Assembly (NCBI GenBank): GCA_963556195.1 | Contig: OY744535.1 | Span: 94,608,853-94,672,852, forward strand | Direction of reading: 5' to 3' | Source: Sepiola atlantica | Lineage: Eukaryota; Mollusca; Cephalopoda; Sepiida; Sepiolidae | Length of the DNA stretch: 64,000 nt | Part shown: positions 45,619-56,649 of the stretch, in pieces | How the letters are laid out: each line of letters begins with the position of its first letter | How positions within the stretch are numbered: position 1 is the stretch's first letter | The notes under the pieces: generated by a model | What the model saw: only the letters and a program-made list of their open reading frames with translations | Database searches by the model: none | Told to the model about the DNA's origin: nothing | Made by a program: the position numbers and the translations under genes

Positions 45619-46565
45619 GCATATGCAATGAGGGAGACTGAGAGAGACAGAGAGAGAGAGAGAGTCGTTGTGAAAAAATCATGTGCAGTCTCTGGCAATT
45701 TGCTAATCTGTACTATTTGCAAATCAGGAGTTTGACTTCAAAACGCGATAAATCCAATTCGTTTAAATCCAATACATTTTAAACTAAATAGACGAATATA
45801 TTAAACGTAGACTTCAAACTAAAACTGTCGTTTATTTGAAAGCAAATCGAAATGATGCCGCTTTCATATTATGTAAAACATAATGTTGTCGTGTCGTCGA
45901 GTGTTGAAATGTAACACTTTTTGTTTTGGTCGGATTCCAGTCGTGACCGCTTATCACTCGGTCTCTTCGTAAATTTATCGCAATATCTATTTTTTTTCTT
46001 TTTTTTTAAGGCGAAAAGAATTATATCTTACGTTGGATACATCGTTAGCTTTGCCACGACGTTGAGTTTTTGAAAAGCAATTAAATGGAATGCTAGTAAA
46101 ACTAGCTGAATCATTACAACATCGACAGCGAGACACTAAAGGAGATGCTGGAACTTTTAACAGCCGTTTCGAAACAAGGGCGCTCAAGTATATCAGATGA
46201 ATAGATCCGGAATATAAAATACTTGGTGAAGGGACCCAAGTTCATTCATAAAAGACAGATAGCCCCCCTCCAAAAAAACGGTATTCGAATGCCGCTGAAG
46301 ATCTTCCAGATAAAGACATAAGAGATGTCGTGTTTGAGACGTTTGAGGTTCTGATAACGCAAACGTTTTCAGAACATAAAAGATCCTCCCCCCCCAAAAA
46401 AAAAGAAGGAATGGTCACGAATTAAATTGCGATAAATACCCGCCAAAAAAATATTTACTCCATGCCGAGTAAGTATAGTCAAACTCCTGATTTGCAAATA
46501 GTACAGTGTTGCCAGAGACTGCACATGATTTCTTCACAACGACTCTCTCTGTCTGTCTCTCTCAG

Positions 46566-46627
<62 letters not shown>
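45611..46627. mobile_element. TA-flanked inverted-repeat element, about 1.0 kb
   Basis: Arms 45620-45737 and 46479-46600 are inverted copies of about 120 bp (TGCAGTCTCTGGCAA, TTTGCAAATCAGGAGTTTGAC, GA/TC repeats outward). The interior of about 740 bp has no recognisable frame. (TA)n at both ends. No hammerhead core found. Confidence 0.75.
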
Positions 46628-46630
<3 letters not shown>

Positions 46631-47485
46631 GGTTTCCTTAAGCTTATCTATCTACCCTATTGCGTCAATGCATAGACTCTTCCAGACACTATGAATAGTA
46701 ACAGACAGAGTCGCAATTACTGATTTAGAGGGAGTATTTAGCAGCACATTAGTTCCGTACTTTCTGTAAATACATAATCTTAACTACGTTAGTGTTGTCT
46801 TATATCTTGTCGTGGCCTTATTTTTTCTATATTTACATTTTTGTGCAATAATAAACTGAACAAAACTAACTACCACCCACGGATAAGTGTTACCAATATA
46901 GATATATTTTCAGTTAAATGGTGAGGAACATTGTAGAACAAGGAAATCATATGCTGTGATTTTAAACCGAAAACTACCACTAATAGAACCAACATATGTA
47001 ATATCGTCACCGATAAAGGAGGCGAACTACAACGCTAAAGTATTAAGATTAGTTTTGCCCCTCTCTTTCCCTCTCCCAACTTCTATGTTTCCCTCGTGAA
47101 AGACGACTTAATAGAAATACTTTAAGCAGCTGAAGGTCCCGAAGTTCAAAAGTTTAGCGCGTAATAACCGGCCACTTACGCGAGCCACTAAAAATGTTAA
47201 AACTGTTGTGTGTATTGACACGTAGCAGTAGACTAACATGGTTATTTTTCCTTGTATTCGATTTTATGTAATTTTTTTTTCACGAGTCAAACCAAGACTT
47301 ACACGGTCTGTAGTTGATTTTACAAATCGAATCAAAAGTACTCACGAAAAAAGCAACACAATTGAACAACACCCTCACGTAACTTACAAACAAAAATTTG
47401 ACCTAAACATTAAATGGACCATTCAGAAAATTAAATTAAAAAAAAAGTCTTATTAAGCAAAAAAGAATCCGTGTTATTTAACCAT

Positions 47486-47490
<5 letters not shown>
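46628..47490. other. No gene seen
   Basis: 46650-46700 shares CTACCCTATTGCG and GACACTATnAATAGT with 43830-43875, an unidentified short repeat. The rest is A+T-rich. Confidence 0.5.

Positions 47491-47551
<61 letters not shown>
47491..47551. repeat. (TA)n tract
   Basis: Left boundary of a hammerhead foldback; ends in a short (TG)n. Confidence 0.97.
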
Positions 47552-47557
<6 letters not shown>

Positions 47558-47815
47558 AAAGGAGTAAGGCTACCAACATTTGTAGAATGTTTTTTTCAAC
47601 ATTTATTTATTATTTTGTTGTTTTACCATTTTATAATTTTATATCCGCTTTCACCAGATATGAAAATCCAAAATGGATTTTCATATCTGATGAAAGCGGA
47701 CCACCGCTTGAAACGTGTTATATAAAATTATAAAATGATAAAATAACAAAATAATAAATAAATGTTGAAAAAACATTCTACAAATGTTGGTAGCCTTACT
47801 CCTTTACATATATAC
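47552..47815. mobile_element. Family K asymmetric foldback with hammerhead
   Basis: Arms 47555-47668 and 47673-47811 are inverted copies (GGAGTAAGGCTACCAACATT at the outer ends). The right arm carries a complete hammerhead. The left arm lacks about 20 bp corresponding to the stem II 3' strand, GAA core and stem III, and reads CTGGTGA. TA-rich DNA bounds both ends. Confidence 0.8.
47677..47729 (+). ncRNA. Hammerhead ribozyme, family K, canonical
   Basis: Stem I: ATAT (47683-47686) with ATAT (47720-47723), extended beyond one mismatch by TTT/AAA. Core CTGATGA 47687-47693. Stem II is the 6-bp AAGCGG/CCGCTT with loop ACCA directly flanking the core. GAA 47710-47712. Stem III is the near-palindrome ACGTGT, with cleavage after U47719. 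No core deviations; the short stem III again implies a dimer. Confidence 0.8.
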
Positions 47816-47857
47816 TTTTCTCTCGTTGGAACTGCACTAATACTGCACTACCCTCTT

Positions 47858-47861
<4 letters not shown>

Positions 47862-47938
<77 letters not shown>
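47862..47938. repeat. (TA)n tract
   Basis: A pure (TA)n tract; the 140-bp segment to its right (47939-48078) is itself (TA)n-bounded but unidentified. Confidence 0.97.
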
Positions 47939-47942
<4 letters not shown>

Positions 47943-48075
47943 TATGATAAGATTTTAATGTTTGAAAAGCCTTGTCTCAAGGAAAGAATAAAAAACATTT
48001 GTTTTACCGAGTACACCTTGTGTTGAACGATCCCAAGTTGAAATGGATTTGTCATTCGTACATCCCTCTTCTTTC

Positions 48076-48077
<2 letters not shown>

Positions 48078-48142
<65 letters not shown>
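48078..48142. repeat. (TA)n tract
   Basis: Left boundary of the element carrying the hammerhead at 48301. Confidence 0.97.
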
Positions 48143-48147
<5 letters not shown>

Positions 48148-48487
48148 CGAGGCAGCATTTTTTTCCTTAAGACATGTATTATTAAAAATAACCGGCATTT
48201 TTGTCTGGTTATTTTAGTATTGATCCCTTCAATTTTCCGGATTAAAATCTTAATCTCGGACGAAAATTGGCTGATGAAACTGCCGTTATGTACATGTTGG
48301 TCCAGAGTACTTTCTGACCCGTATGGGGTCATCGTCAGTGGAATAATGACAAACAGGTTAAGACCTGGAGTGAGATTTATCATTAATTATGGCGGGAAAA
48401 TTTAAATATGAAACTATGTTTATTAGGTATACTAAGCATTTAAATATATTAGTACTAGTGTTAAAATTAATCTTGTTAATAGCAGGT

Positions 48488-48489
<2 letters not shown>
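48143..48489 (-). mobile_element. Family L hammerhead element
   Basis: About 345 bp between (TA)n tracts. One complete minus-strand hammerhead. No inverted arms or coding frame seen; the only copy in the window. Confidence 0.65.
48301..48342 (-). ncRNA. Hammerhead ribozyme, family L, canonical
   Basis: Minus strand: stem I TCCA/TGGA; core CTGACGA (48332-48338); 6-bp stem II TGACCC/GGGTCA with loop CATAC directly flanking the core; GAA (48312-48314); palindromic stem III AGTACT; cleavage after C (CTC, complement of 48305). No deviations from consensus. Confidence 0.8.

Positions 48490-48565
<76 letters not shown>
48489..48565. repeat. (TA)n then (GT)n
   Basis: Right boundary of the family L element, running into a short (TG)n. 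Confidence 0.97.
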
Positions 48566-48567
<2 letters not shown>

Positions 48568-48599
48568 TGTGTGTGTGTGTGTGTATTTATGAAAAGCGA

Positions 48600-49249
48600 C
48601 ATTCGAAAAATAATACATAGGATGTGAATATATTTTTGGTGGTTGGAATTTAAGAGTACATTTCCTCGTTGGATAGTCTTATTTATGATGTATTACTAAT
48701 AAATGTGTAAAGATAAATAACTCCTTGATAGAGTGACATAATTCTGAAAGGAAAATTCTGTTTATATCGTTTTAGCAACGAACGTTCCAAAACGCCATCA
48801 TTTAAAAAGAGAATTACGTTAATTTAATAAATGGTTTTATTGCGAGAGAAAATTGTTAAATTGGCCAAAATGAAAACGAAGCATTTAAGTTATTTGAAGA
48901 GTTTAAATAATTTAATTATCAAATTAAAATATATTATTTTTAATGTTTAGCAATTGTCGATAACATGTTAAACAGAACCTTATTTCGGATTTAAAAAAAA
49001 AATCTAAAAAACTCTTAACAAAAAATATTTATTTAACACATTGTTACATTGAATTGTTCGTTGATATAATTACATTTAAAAAAAAAGTTCACCCCATAAT
49101 ATTAAAAAACTAAATCAATTTAATGTGATGGCTTTCTAAGTATTCAACGATTGAAGCGTTCTTACATCATTTGTTTTAAAATATACATGATTAAAATTGA
49201 CATAAAATACATTGGTTTTTGAAGTTGTTTTATTTTAATTAGAAATCCC
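48600..49249. other. No gene seen
   Basis: Very A+T-rich, no recognisable feature. Confidence 0.5.
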
Positions 49250-49505
49250 GATGAGCTACTGATTAGGAGCAGAATCTAGAGAGGGGCGATAGCGCTCTAT
49301 TCCTTAATAGACTTCAAAAACGAACTTTTGCTAGAAATATCATTTCTTTGATCAGTCATGACTCAAAAACCAATAAACTAAATTATTTAAAACTTTGCAC
49401 AAAATGTTCATTTGATAGGTTCTATAACTGCGTCGAATCATCATTAGTCAAGGCAACACAGAGATCCAGAAAGGTCAGGAGTGATTTTGTGTTATCCATG
49501 TGTAC
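49250..49505 (+). repeat. Interspersed segment X, copy 1
   Basis: About 80% identical to 55495-55720; landmarks AGCGCTCTAT, CCTTAATAGACT, ACTCAAAAACCAATAAAC and GTCAAGGCAAC. Confidence 0.75.
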
Positions 49506-49699
49506 GTACGTAATGGTGCGCCACTCTGTATCTCATCAACTATTTGATGGATTCAGCTGATTTTTGGCAGAGATAGAGGCTCTAGGGTCTAGTTGATGGC
49601 ATTTTAATTTCAGTTTACCATATACCTTAGTTTTCCAGAATTTTTTTTAAAAAACTTTAAAATTACCATTGTCTTGAGGCATAGCCTTTACAAAAGTAG

Positions 49700-50100
49700 T
49701 GACATTCCATGATAAATGCCAGTATACTGAAATTATATGCCCTTAATAGGGTTAAGATGAAAATTCATATACACTAAATGTACAAAAGCAAAGAAAATCC
49801 CAAATTTTTACACTTTTATTGTCATTAAGGGTATGACTACATATCAACCAAGCCTTTTCATTATCACATCACTACAGTATAAACTTCTATGCATGAGTGG
49901 AGGAAGTGTGTGAGGTGCGCTGAAGAAAAATACCTACCAGTAAAATACATAGCCCTGTTGTGCTCGCACACCCTTAATGACAATAAAAGTGTAAACATTT
50001 GGGAATTTCCTTGCTTTGTACATTTAGTGTATATGAATTTTCATCTTGGCCCTATTAAGGGCATATGATTTCAGTATACTGGCCTTTATCATGGAGTGAT
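49700..50100. mobile_element. Inverted-repeat element, about 400 bp
   Basis: Arms 49708-49835 and 49969-50097 are inverted copies (CCAGTATACTGAAAT, CACTAAATGTACAAAAGCAA, CACTTTTATTGTCATTAAG) around a 130-bp centre. One arm alone follows segment X at 55725-55820. Confidence 0.75.
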
Positions 50101-51888
50101 TGCTATACTCTGATCTTTGTCCGAAAGCAGGAATTAGAAAAATAATTTGTGGAGATATTTGTGTTCAAACAATGACTTTTTAAAATGCATTGATTTTTTT
50201 TTTTTAATTTATTGATAAAAACTTTTTTTTTCATTAAAACTATTGAAATCATGTTTTTACATAAGTTTCGCAAATTATATAATTACTATTTAAATGTCGG
50301 CAAAAGTGTTAATCGCGAAAAAAGCTAGCTACGGAAGAACGATAACCTGACTCAATAATTTTCTAGTTTCAAGACATGTTTTCATTTCGTCGTTATATGT
50401 GTACGATGAAACTTGTTAGAACTTCTGGTTTAGAGTGCAATTTTTTTACGAACCCACAATATACGTAAAACTAGGTTGTTTGGAAATTGAAACCAAAATT
50501 CGCCGAAATGAATTTCACTCAAAATAATTCATGTGACTGAAATTGAAATATTAATGATATATTTTAGGAAAACTATATCAATTCATATATTTGAAACTAT
50601 AACCTAGTTACGAAACATTTCGGAACAATACATGATCAATACTTCAACAATGCTTATAATAAGCAGTTACATTTTATAACGTATACTCTTAGCCAAAGCG
50701 AGTACAGCTTAAATAGGTATTATTATATCATCAAAAGATACATCCTTGACAGTCAACCAGATCGGCTTTGTTGCTGTGGGGCTAAATAATATTTCTGTTT
50801 AGTCATATGACGTCAATACTTATATACTTTAACTTCTCTTGGTATGTATTGCCTGCATTACACAGCCCATTAAGGGGCGTATTCATGTATTTATTTTTTT
50901 ATTTATAGCATATTTATTCACGTACACAGGTTTTCAGACAGGCTGACGAGCTGTAGCTACAGTTAAGCACGTGTTCGTGGATAACTATTTCATATATAAA
51001 TAAATAAATACGTATTTAAATAGGATAGTTCATTTCTTGTAAACATCTAATAACAAATATCGCATCTAAACATGCTTTCAAGTCTTTTAGCCTCATTGAT
51101 TATTACATTTTTCAGAAGATGTTTAAAAGAAAATATGAACTCTCCTATTTTAATATATATATATATATATATAACCGCGTACATGCGCGTCACCTTGTAT
51201 TCAAAACGTGAGTGAAGCGTTAATAACTACACCACGTGCATTGCCCATTCTTACGGAATGCTATCAATATCCGGAACTATCACAATCTCATGGTCTTATA
51301 AAACTAGCGAAATGATTAGTCAAAACATCTAATTAAAAATGAAAAGAATCTGTTATAATTTAGTCTACATTAATAAATATTGCATCTAAACATGTTTTAA
51401 GGCTTTTAGCCTCATTTATTATTAAATATACTAGAAAAGATATGCTCTGTCCAGTCGCATATTTGTATCCCTCTCTCTCTTTCTCTTTTTTCTCTCCTTC
51501 TCTGTGTCTCTTTCTCTTACTTAAATAGAACTTTCTATGCGGTTGAAATAGAACGTTATACTTAATAATCAAAGGGCGGATAACCAAATGCTGGAGTTGA
51601 CGCCGGCTGTTCCATCATATTCTATTACACTCCAATTTAATTACGTAACTCAATTATGTAGATTAATAAACAATTATATAGATTTAAAAAAAAAACTATG
51701 TATTTAATTAATTATATTTATACTTTTTATTAAGATTATTATCATCGTGGAAAATATTTTAAATACATCTGGAAATCTGAAAAAACAATCATGAGTGTAT
51801 ATTTTCGAATATTAATTCATTAGAAGCTTTAAAACAAATTGATTATGTAAATTTGAAAGACGCGTGATGTTTGGGGAAGTTTTAGAAT

Positions 51889-51893
<5 letters not shown>
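50101..51893. other. No gene seen
   Basis: A+T-rich DNA with a short (TA)n at 51151-51172. A direct duplication of CGCATCTAAACATG...CTTTTAGCCTCAT occurs at 51060 and 51380. Confidence 0.45.

Positions 51894-51944
<51 letters not shown>
51894..51944. repeat. (TA)n tract
   Basis: Precedes a segment of about 390 bp with two hammerhead-like motifs. Confidence 0.97.
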
Positions 51945-51946
<2 letters not shown>

Positions 51947-52193
51947 AACTGATAAGTAGATATAAAAAGAGAGCGATCAAAACTAATCATATAGTTTAGG
52001 ATTTAGACAGCCTGACAGATACACGATCTCCATTATTAATAGATACGTCTGTTAATGGTGCGAAGTAATGCAAACAATGAATTCAATCGATTAAAATACG
52101 TACCTATTTTAGACAAAGCTTCATTACTATCTTGAACAATTACAGATTGCATACAATGTGGTCGTGCGTTCGAATCTTGCCATAGTCGGACAC

Positions 52194-52230
52194 GCTGAAG
52201 AGATGCACATACAGCGAAACATGTGTGAAT
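52194..52230 (+). ncRNA. Hammerhead-like motif, upstream of a second one
   Basis: CTGAAGA (52195-52201), stem II GATG/CAGC with one A-G mismatch, GAA (52216-52218), ACAT, then G where H is required. CACG upstream pairs with TGTG. The core is intact, but the cleavage base is unfavourable. Confidence 0.45.
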
Positions 52231-52255
52231 TGATAACTATTTTATCTAGTAATAT

Positions 52256-52303
52256 AGCGTGAAGATTTCCCCGGGGATGAAACGCGGGAGCCTCTGTATA
52301 GCT
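52256..52303 (+). ncRNA. Hammerhead-like motif, family I, C3 to G
   Basis: Stem I AGC/GCT, core GTGAAGA, stem II TCCCC/GGGGA, GAA (52279-52281), stem III ACGC/GTAT weakened, cleavage A52300. It begins 26 bp after the previous motif on the same strand, giving a tandem of two different hammerheads. Confidence 0.5.
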
Positions 52304-52348
52304 TAATTGCCATAAATATATTTTCATAGCTAACTATATATATATACA

Positions 52349-52714
52349 TAAGGGTCCTATCTTTAAATTTGAATAACTTGAATTTGAATAACTTCCACAA
52401 AATAAAAGTTAAACTCACCAAACTTTATGTGTGTGTAGACTGACCCTTCCGAGATTTTTTGAAATAAACAAAACAAATTTTAGCCGAAAAACACTTCTTA
52501 AAACTTACAAAAACTAAAGTATTGTTTTTTACACTGTTTTGAGTTTTTTAAGCAAAAATAATGTTTTCTAAATGAGGGTACGTTCCTTAGGGCTAATACG
52601 GCTCATGCTTGCTTCGGAAGGGGTCCTTTACTTATTCTAAAAAAAAAAAATGTAAAAAATCAATAAATAAAAAAGTTATGAATTTTTAAAAATAGGACCC
52701 TTTTTTTGCCCACC

Positions 52715-52717
<3 letters not shown>
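52349..52717. mobile_element. Mariner-type MITE, inverted copy, one end lost
   Basis: Reverse complement of 9634-10017 at about 95% identity. The right end CACCCTG (52717) is intact next to (TA)n. The left 15 bp of terminal repeat are missing and replaced by TATATACAT. The element is fixed at this end. Confidence 0.85.

Positions 52718-52774
<57 letters not shown>
52718..52774. repeat. (TA)n tract
   Basis: Expands directly from the TA target duplication of the MITE. Confidence 0.97.
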
Positions 52775-52778
<4 letters not shown>

Positions 52779-53132
52779 CGAATGCAAAACGCGAGGGATC
52801 CGATTTCTTTAAGTTGAGAAATGAAACAATAAAAGGACAAACATATGACATCTATTCTTTCACTAAAAGGTTATTTTAATTGAAAGCTGACACACATTAT
52901 GAGGTGTGATATGATATTTCGATGGTGTAGAGGTTTGAAATACGACATTGTTCATAATGATATCATCGCACTTTTGAAAATGGCATTTACCGCATTGTTC
53001 ATTCGACATTTACAAATATATATCCAGTGCATCGCTACGTTAGAGTCGGCTTTTATAAGTCAAATGATGGCTTACGACAGTGTTTGAACAGTTCAAAAAT
53101 AAAACTCAAGAACACCCACCAATTTAAAATTT

Positions 53133-53433
53133 TTTCTTGGCCTTTTGCTAAGATCAAAGTGTAGTATCTGTTCCGATGGATGTTCTAGGAGGTCAACCCT
53201 CTCAGGCTTTGCATCCACTCTTTGGGGAGGAGTAAGTTTATTGCTTACTGCCTGAGGCGCCCCTACCGGGGAATGCCGACGGGGCTGCCCAGGCAATTTT
53301 AATGGCCAGAGTGCTCACCTTCTCGAGCGCTGGCTTTTCAAACCCCACTTTCGCGACCCGACCTTGGGTCACATCTTACTTGTGGGAGTAAGATAAAACT
53401 GGCCTTGTGCCTAACTCCTAGAGAGGAGTAAAT
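53133..53433 (+). mobile_element. U2-headed SINE with internal deletion
   Basis: Good U2-like head (TTCTTGGCCTTTTGCTAAGA), then a junction at GATGGATGTTCTAGG that skips about 75 bp containing the CCCATAGAC hairpin. The body and tail are complete. Confidence 0.8.
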
Positions 53434-54271
53434 AAATATTCATTAATTGGAGCCAAATTTAATTTAATTCAAAACATTCACAAGTAAGGTTTAGTCGTCG
53501 AAATATTACCTGCACTAGAAATATTGTATATAAAGAAGTTTTGTAAATTGTTTCAGATATTGTTCATTTTTTTAACTAAATATACAAGTCCAAATCTTAT
53601 CACATTTTATTCAAACATGTATAGGTTAGGAACAAGATAATTAGTATTAAAAACATCATTTCGTGTAATTTACACGGGTAGTAGAGATGTAATACGATAG
53701 CTGGATGCAGCACAAACGTTTGATAATGACATATGATACATGAACATGCTTCCGTACGCGATTACCGTTTTCAGATATGTTTAGAGTCGTAAACATTTTG
53801 TGTAGATTCTATTAAAAATTTAGAAAACAATCAAGATGGCGATGGGAAAAACATGACTCTTCAGAGCTACACTTTTCAGATGAAGACATTCAAATTAATA
53901 AAAAATAAAACATCAGCTCTTTACTATAACGTCTAAAAGAAAGATTGAATTGTAGACGTCTAATTGGAGAATAACTTATATCTATATATCTCCCACTCCC
54001 CCCCTTACACGACGCTGATTGTTGTGACCCTCCCTCTCTCTCATCTCAAAGGCTGATTTAAAAAGTTTCAATAAACATGTCTCATGTGCCCCCCCCCCTT
54101 CAAAGTTTAAATCATTTCTAACCGCTACCAATATTCGCCCACACTCTTTCCACAATTATTGAAATGCCTCTTTCACTTCCTAATGGCCTCGTAGTTCCAC
54201 CCACAGCCTCTCTACTAGAAATAAATCTCCCACTGCCACCATCTATTTTATCCCGTAATTTATTTTTTCAC
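53434..54271. other. No gene seen; C-rich patches
   Basis: C/T-rich stretches at 53988-54060 and 54090-54104. No frame with a domain. Confidence 0.5.
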
Positions 54272-54424
54272 AAGCAAAGCCTAGGAGGGTTGACCTCCTA
54301 GAACTGCACAGGACAGACCCATAGACCGGCGTAAATCAAGCCTCGAAGGCCAAGACAATACCAGTCTATGGAGTGCAGTATCGGAACAGATACTACACTT
54401 TTATCTTAGCCAAAAGGCCAAGCC
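54272..54424 (-). mobile_element. U2-headed SINE, 3' truncated
   Basis: Minus strand: head TTGGCCTTTTGGCTAAGATA through the internal hairpin to AGGCTTTGCTTG, where it ends abruptly. The second half is missing. Confidence 0.75.
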
Positions 54425-54577
54425 AATTCATGAGTAGCATACAAAGATTCGGAAGGTCGTTGCTTTTGATGTAAGCATGCCACACAAAATCACACACGCT
54501 ATTGTATTAATATGTGTCTTTCCGGTCGTTCCCTTCCTACCTCTCTTCTCCTTCCCCTCGAAATGTAGAAAAAAAAT

Positions 54578-54662
54578 CTTAGAGGTTGGTTGGGATCGAA
54601 CTATAAACCAGTCGGGCAGAAGTAAAAAATACTACGTCGCTAACCGTTGCACCAAAGGGAAA
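54578..54662 (-). mobile_element. tRNA-like SINE head
   Basis: Minus strand: TTTGGTGCAACGGTTAGCG resembles an A box and AGTTCGATCCCAACC a B box, 42 bp apart, as in a tRNA. The cloverleaf acceptor stem is not convincing, so a tRNA-derived SINE or pseudogene is preferred over a functional tRNA. Confidence 0.5.
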
Positions 54663-55494
54663 TACTTGAAATGTTTCGAAAATGAAGCGAGTTGAATGTT
54701 TTTTCAAAATCTGGTGCGGCACGCATGCGCAGAGCTTTTGCCGGAAGCGTGACACACGACCACACACGCTATCGTATTAATGTATAGATAAAACCCCCGT
54801 CTCTTACAGATTTGTTTAGCTGAATACTCCTACCTTAAAGTCCAGGAACATACGTTATCATGTGCCGTTATAGCTTCGACAACCCTTGCCTCACTGTAGA
54901 TTCATGGCGTGTGTAACGTAACAACTTGATATTCACTGTGTCGCAAGTCTAAAGGGAGGCCAGACTGTTTTGCTTAAAAATGCATTGGTCGAAATCTTGA
55001 AACTTGGATGTTTTGATCGATAGAAACTCGCCAGATTTCACCTGTGGTGGCCGGAGGCTAAAATAGCAGCTAGTGTCCACGGACGGACAGTGCATTCAGT
55101 GTATTAATTAGCAGGGGGTCACTTTCGGATAGATACATTTCTGAGCCTAAACCAAACTCTAATTAAGGGTATTTCCGTACATACTCGTATAGCTCTTCTG
55201 TTTGATTGGAATAAATGAAATATAATTCCATTCGTTTGGCGATTGATCTTATCCATAATAATCTAATCCATATAACAATACGTTATCACTTCCATAGACA
55301 TAGCCAAATGAGATCGTCCATGCAACAAAAGTAGTGATTGTTTGGCATCGGAAAATAGGCACACATTTGACCGATTCCGATACCTAAAACAGTTCCGATT
55401 TTTCGGATTCCCGATTCCGATAAATGCCCCTAACAGATATATTCAATATATACTAGAAGTAGTGCCTATGTAGCTCATAATACAAGTATCAAGG
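54663..55494. other. No gene seen
   Basis: No frames or element ends recognised; CCGATTCCGATA-type short repeat near 55371-55420. Confidence 0.45.
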
Positions 55495-55820
55495 GAGGCG
55501 TGAGAGCGCTCTATCCCTTAATAGACTACACGAATGGCCTCTGCTGGAAATCTCATTCCTTTGATCAAGCATAACTCAAAAACCAATAAACCAAATTAGT
55601 TAAAACTTTGCACAACATTTTTATTTGAAAGGTTCTATAAGTGTGTAGAATTTAAGCTTCATTAGTCAAGGCAACCCAGAGATCCAGAAAGTTCAATCAT
55701 GAAATCATGTTATCTGTGTGTTTTCCTTGCTTTTGTACATTTAGGGTATATGAAATTTCATCTTAACCCTATTAAGGGCATAGGATTTCAGTATACTGGC
55801 ATTTTTCATGGAATATATAA
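55495..55820 (+). repeat. Segment X copy 2 joined to one inverted-repeat arm
   Basis: 55495-55720 matches 49250-49505; 55725-55820 matches the right arm at 50005-50097. The arm is single here. Confidence 0.75.
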
Positions 55821-55839
55821 ACTACTTTTTAGGTAAGAT

Positions 55840-56134
55840 TCCTTGAATTTAAATTCCTACTCGAGATCCCTTAAGTTTTATACTTAATTTTTAGACATCT
55901 ACTAAATCAAAAATCATGTTATTTATTTCAATCAACATTGAACCACGAATTCTAGAAGTAAGGTTTAGTAGCATCAAATCTCATTTTAATCTTCGTAATA
56001 GGGACACAAAATTAGTGCAGAAATGTCGGCGTGTGACTGTGTCTTTAGAAGGTTAGAGTAAGAGTTAGGGGCCGGGGGAAGGCGAGAGGACGGGAGACAA
56101 GATCAAGCGTGGGGAACGTTCCACATTTTACACC

Positions 56135-56213
<79 letters not shown>

Positions 56214-56337
56214 AAACATATACACACATACACATACAAATAAATATACAACATATAACATGATTTTTGATTTAGTAGATGTCTAAAAATTAAGTATAAA
56301 ACTTAAGGGATCTCGAGTAGGAATTTAAATTCAAGGA
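55840..56337. mobile_element. Inverted-repeat element with internal (TA)n
   Basis: Arms 55840-55925 and 56252-56337 are almost perfect inverted copies of 86 bp (CTACTCGAGATCCCTTAAG, CATCTACTAAATCAAAAATC). The interior contains (TA)n at 56137-56210, opposite to the usual flanking arrangement. No hammerhead core. Confidence 0.8.
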
Positions 56338-56649
56338 AAACATTCACCTAAAATCGCATCCAATGTGTGTCAAAAAAACATTAAAAAGAGTAATAATACT
56401 ATTTTTTAAATATATGTCTTAATGTGGTCAGGTGGTTAATATGTAACACATATTTTTAAGTTTATTAAAAAGTGTGGTTTTGTCGATTATTTAAAATAAA
56501 TCTTAACACTCAGTTGATGACATGAGTAACGAGTTTTAAAAATAGATTTAAGTATATAAAAAGCGTGGTTTGGTCAATTAATTTAAATAAATATTAATCG
56601 TAGGTTTATATAACATGAGAAACAAGTTTTTAAAAAAGAGACGGAGATA

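Noticed and set aside
45197..45682. 161-residue protein
   Set aside because: Composite of (TA)n read-through and the palindromic MITE; only the short transposase-derived motif is meaningful.
54578..54662. Functional tRNA gene
   Set aside because: A- and B-box-like text is present, but acceptor and anticodon stems are not convincing.
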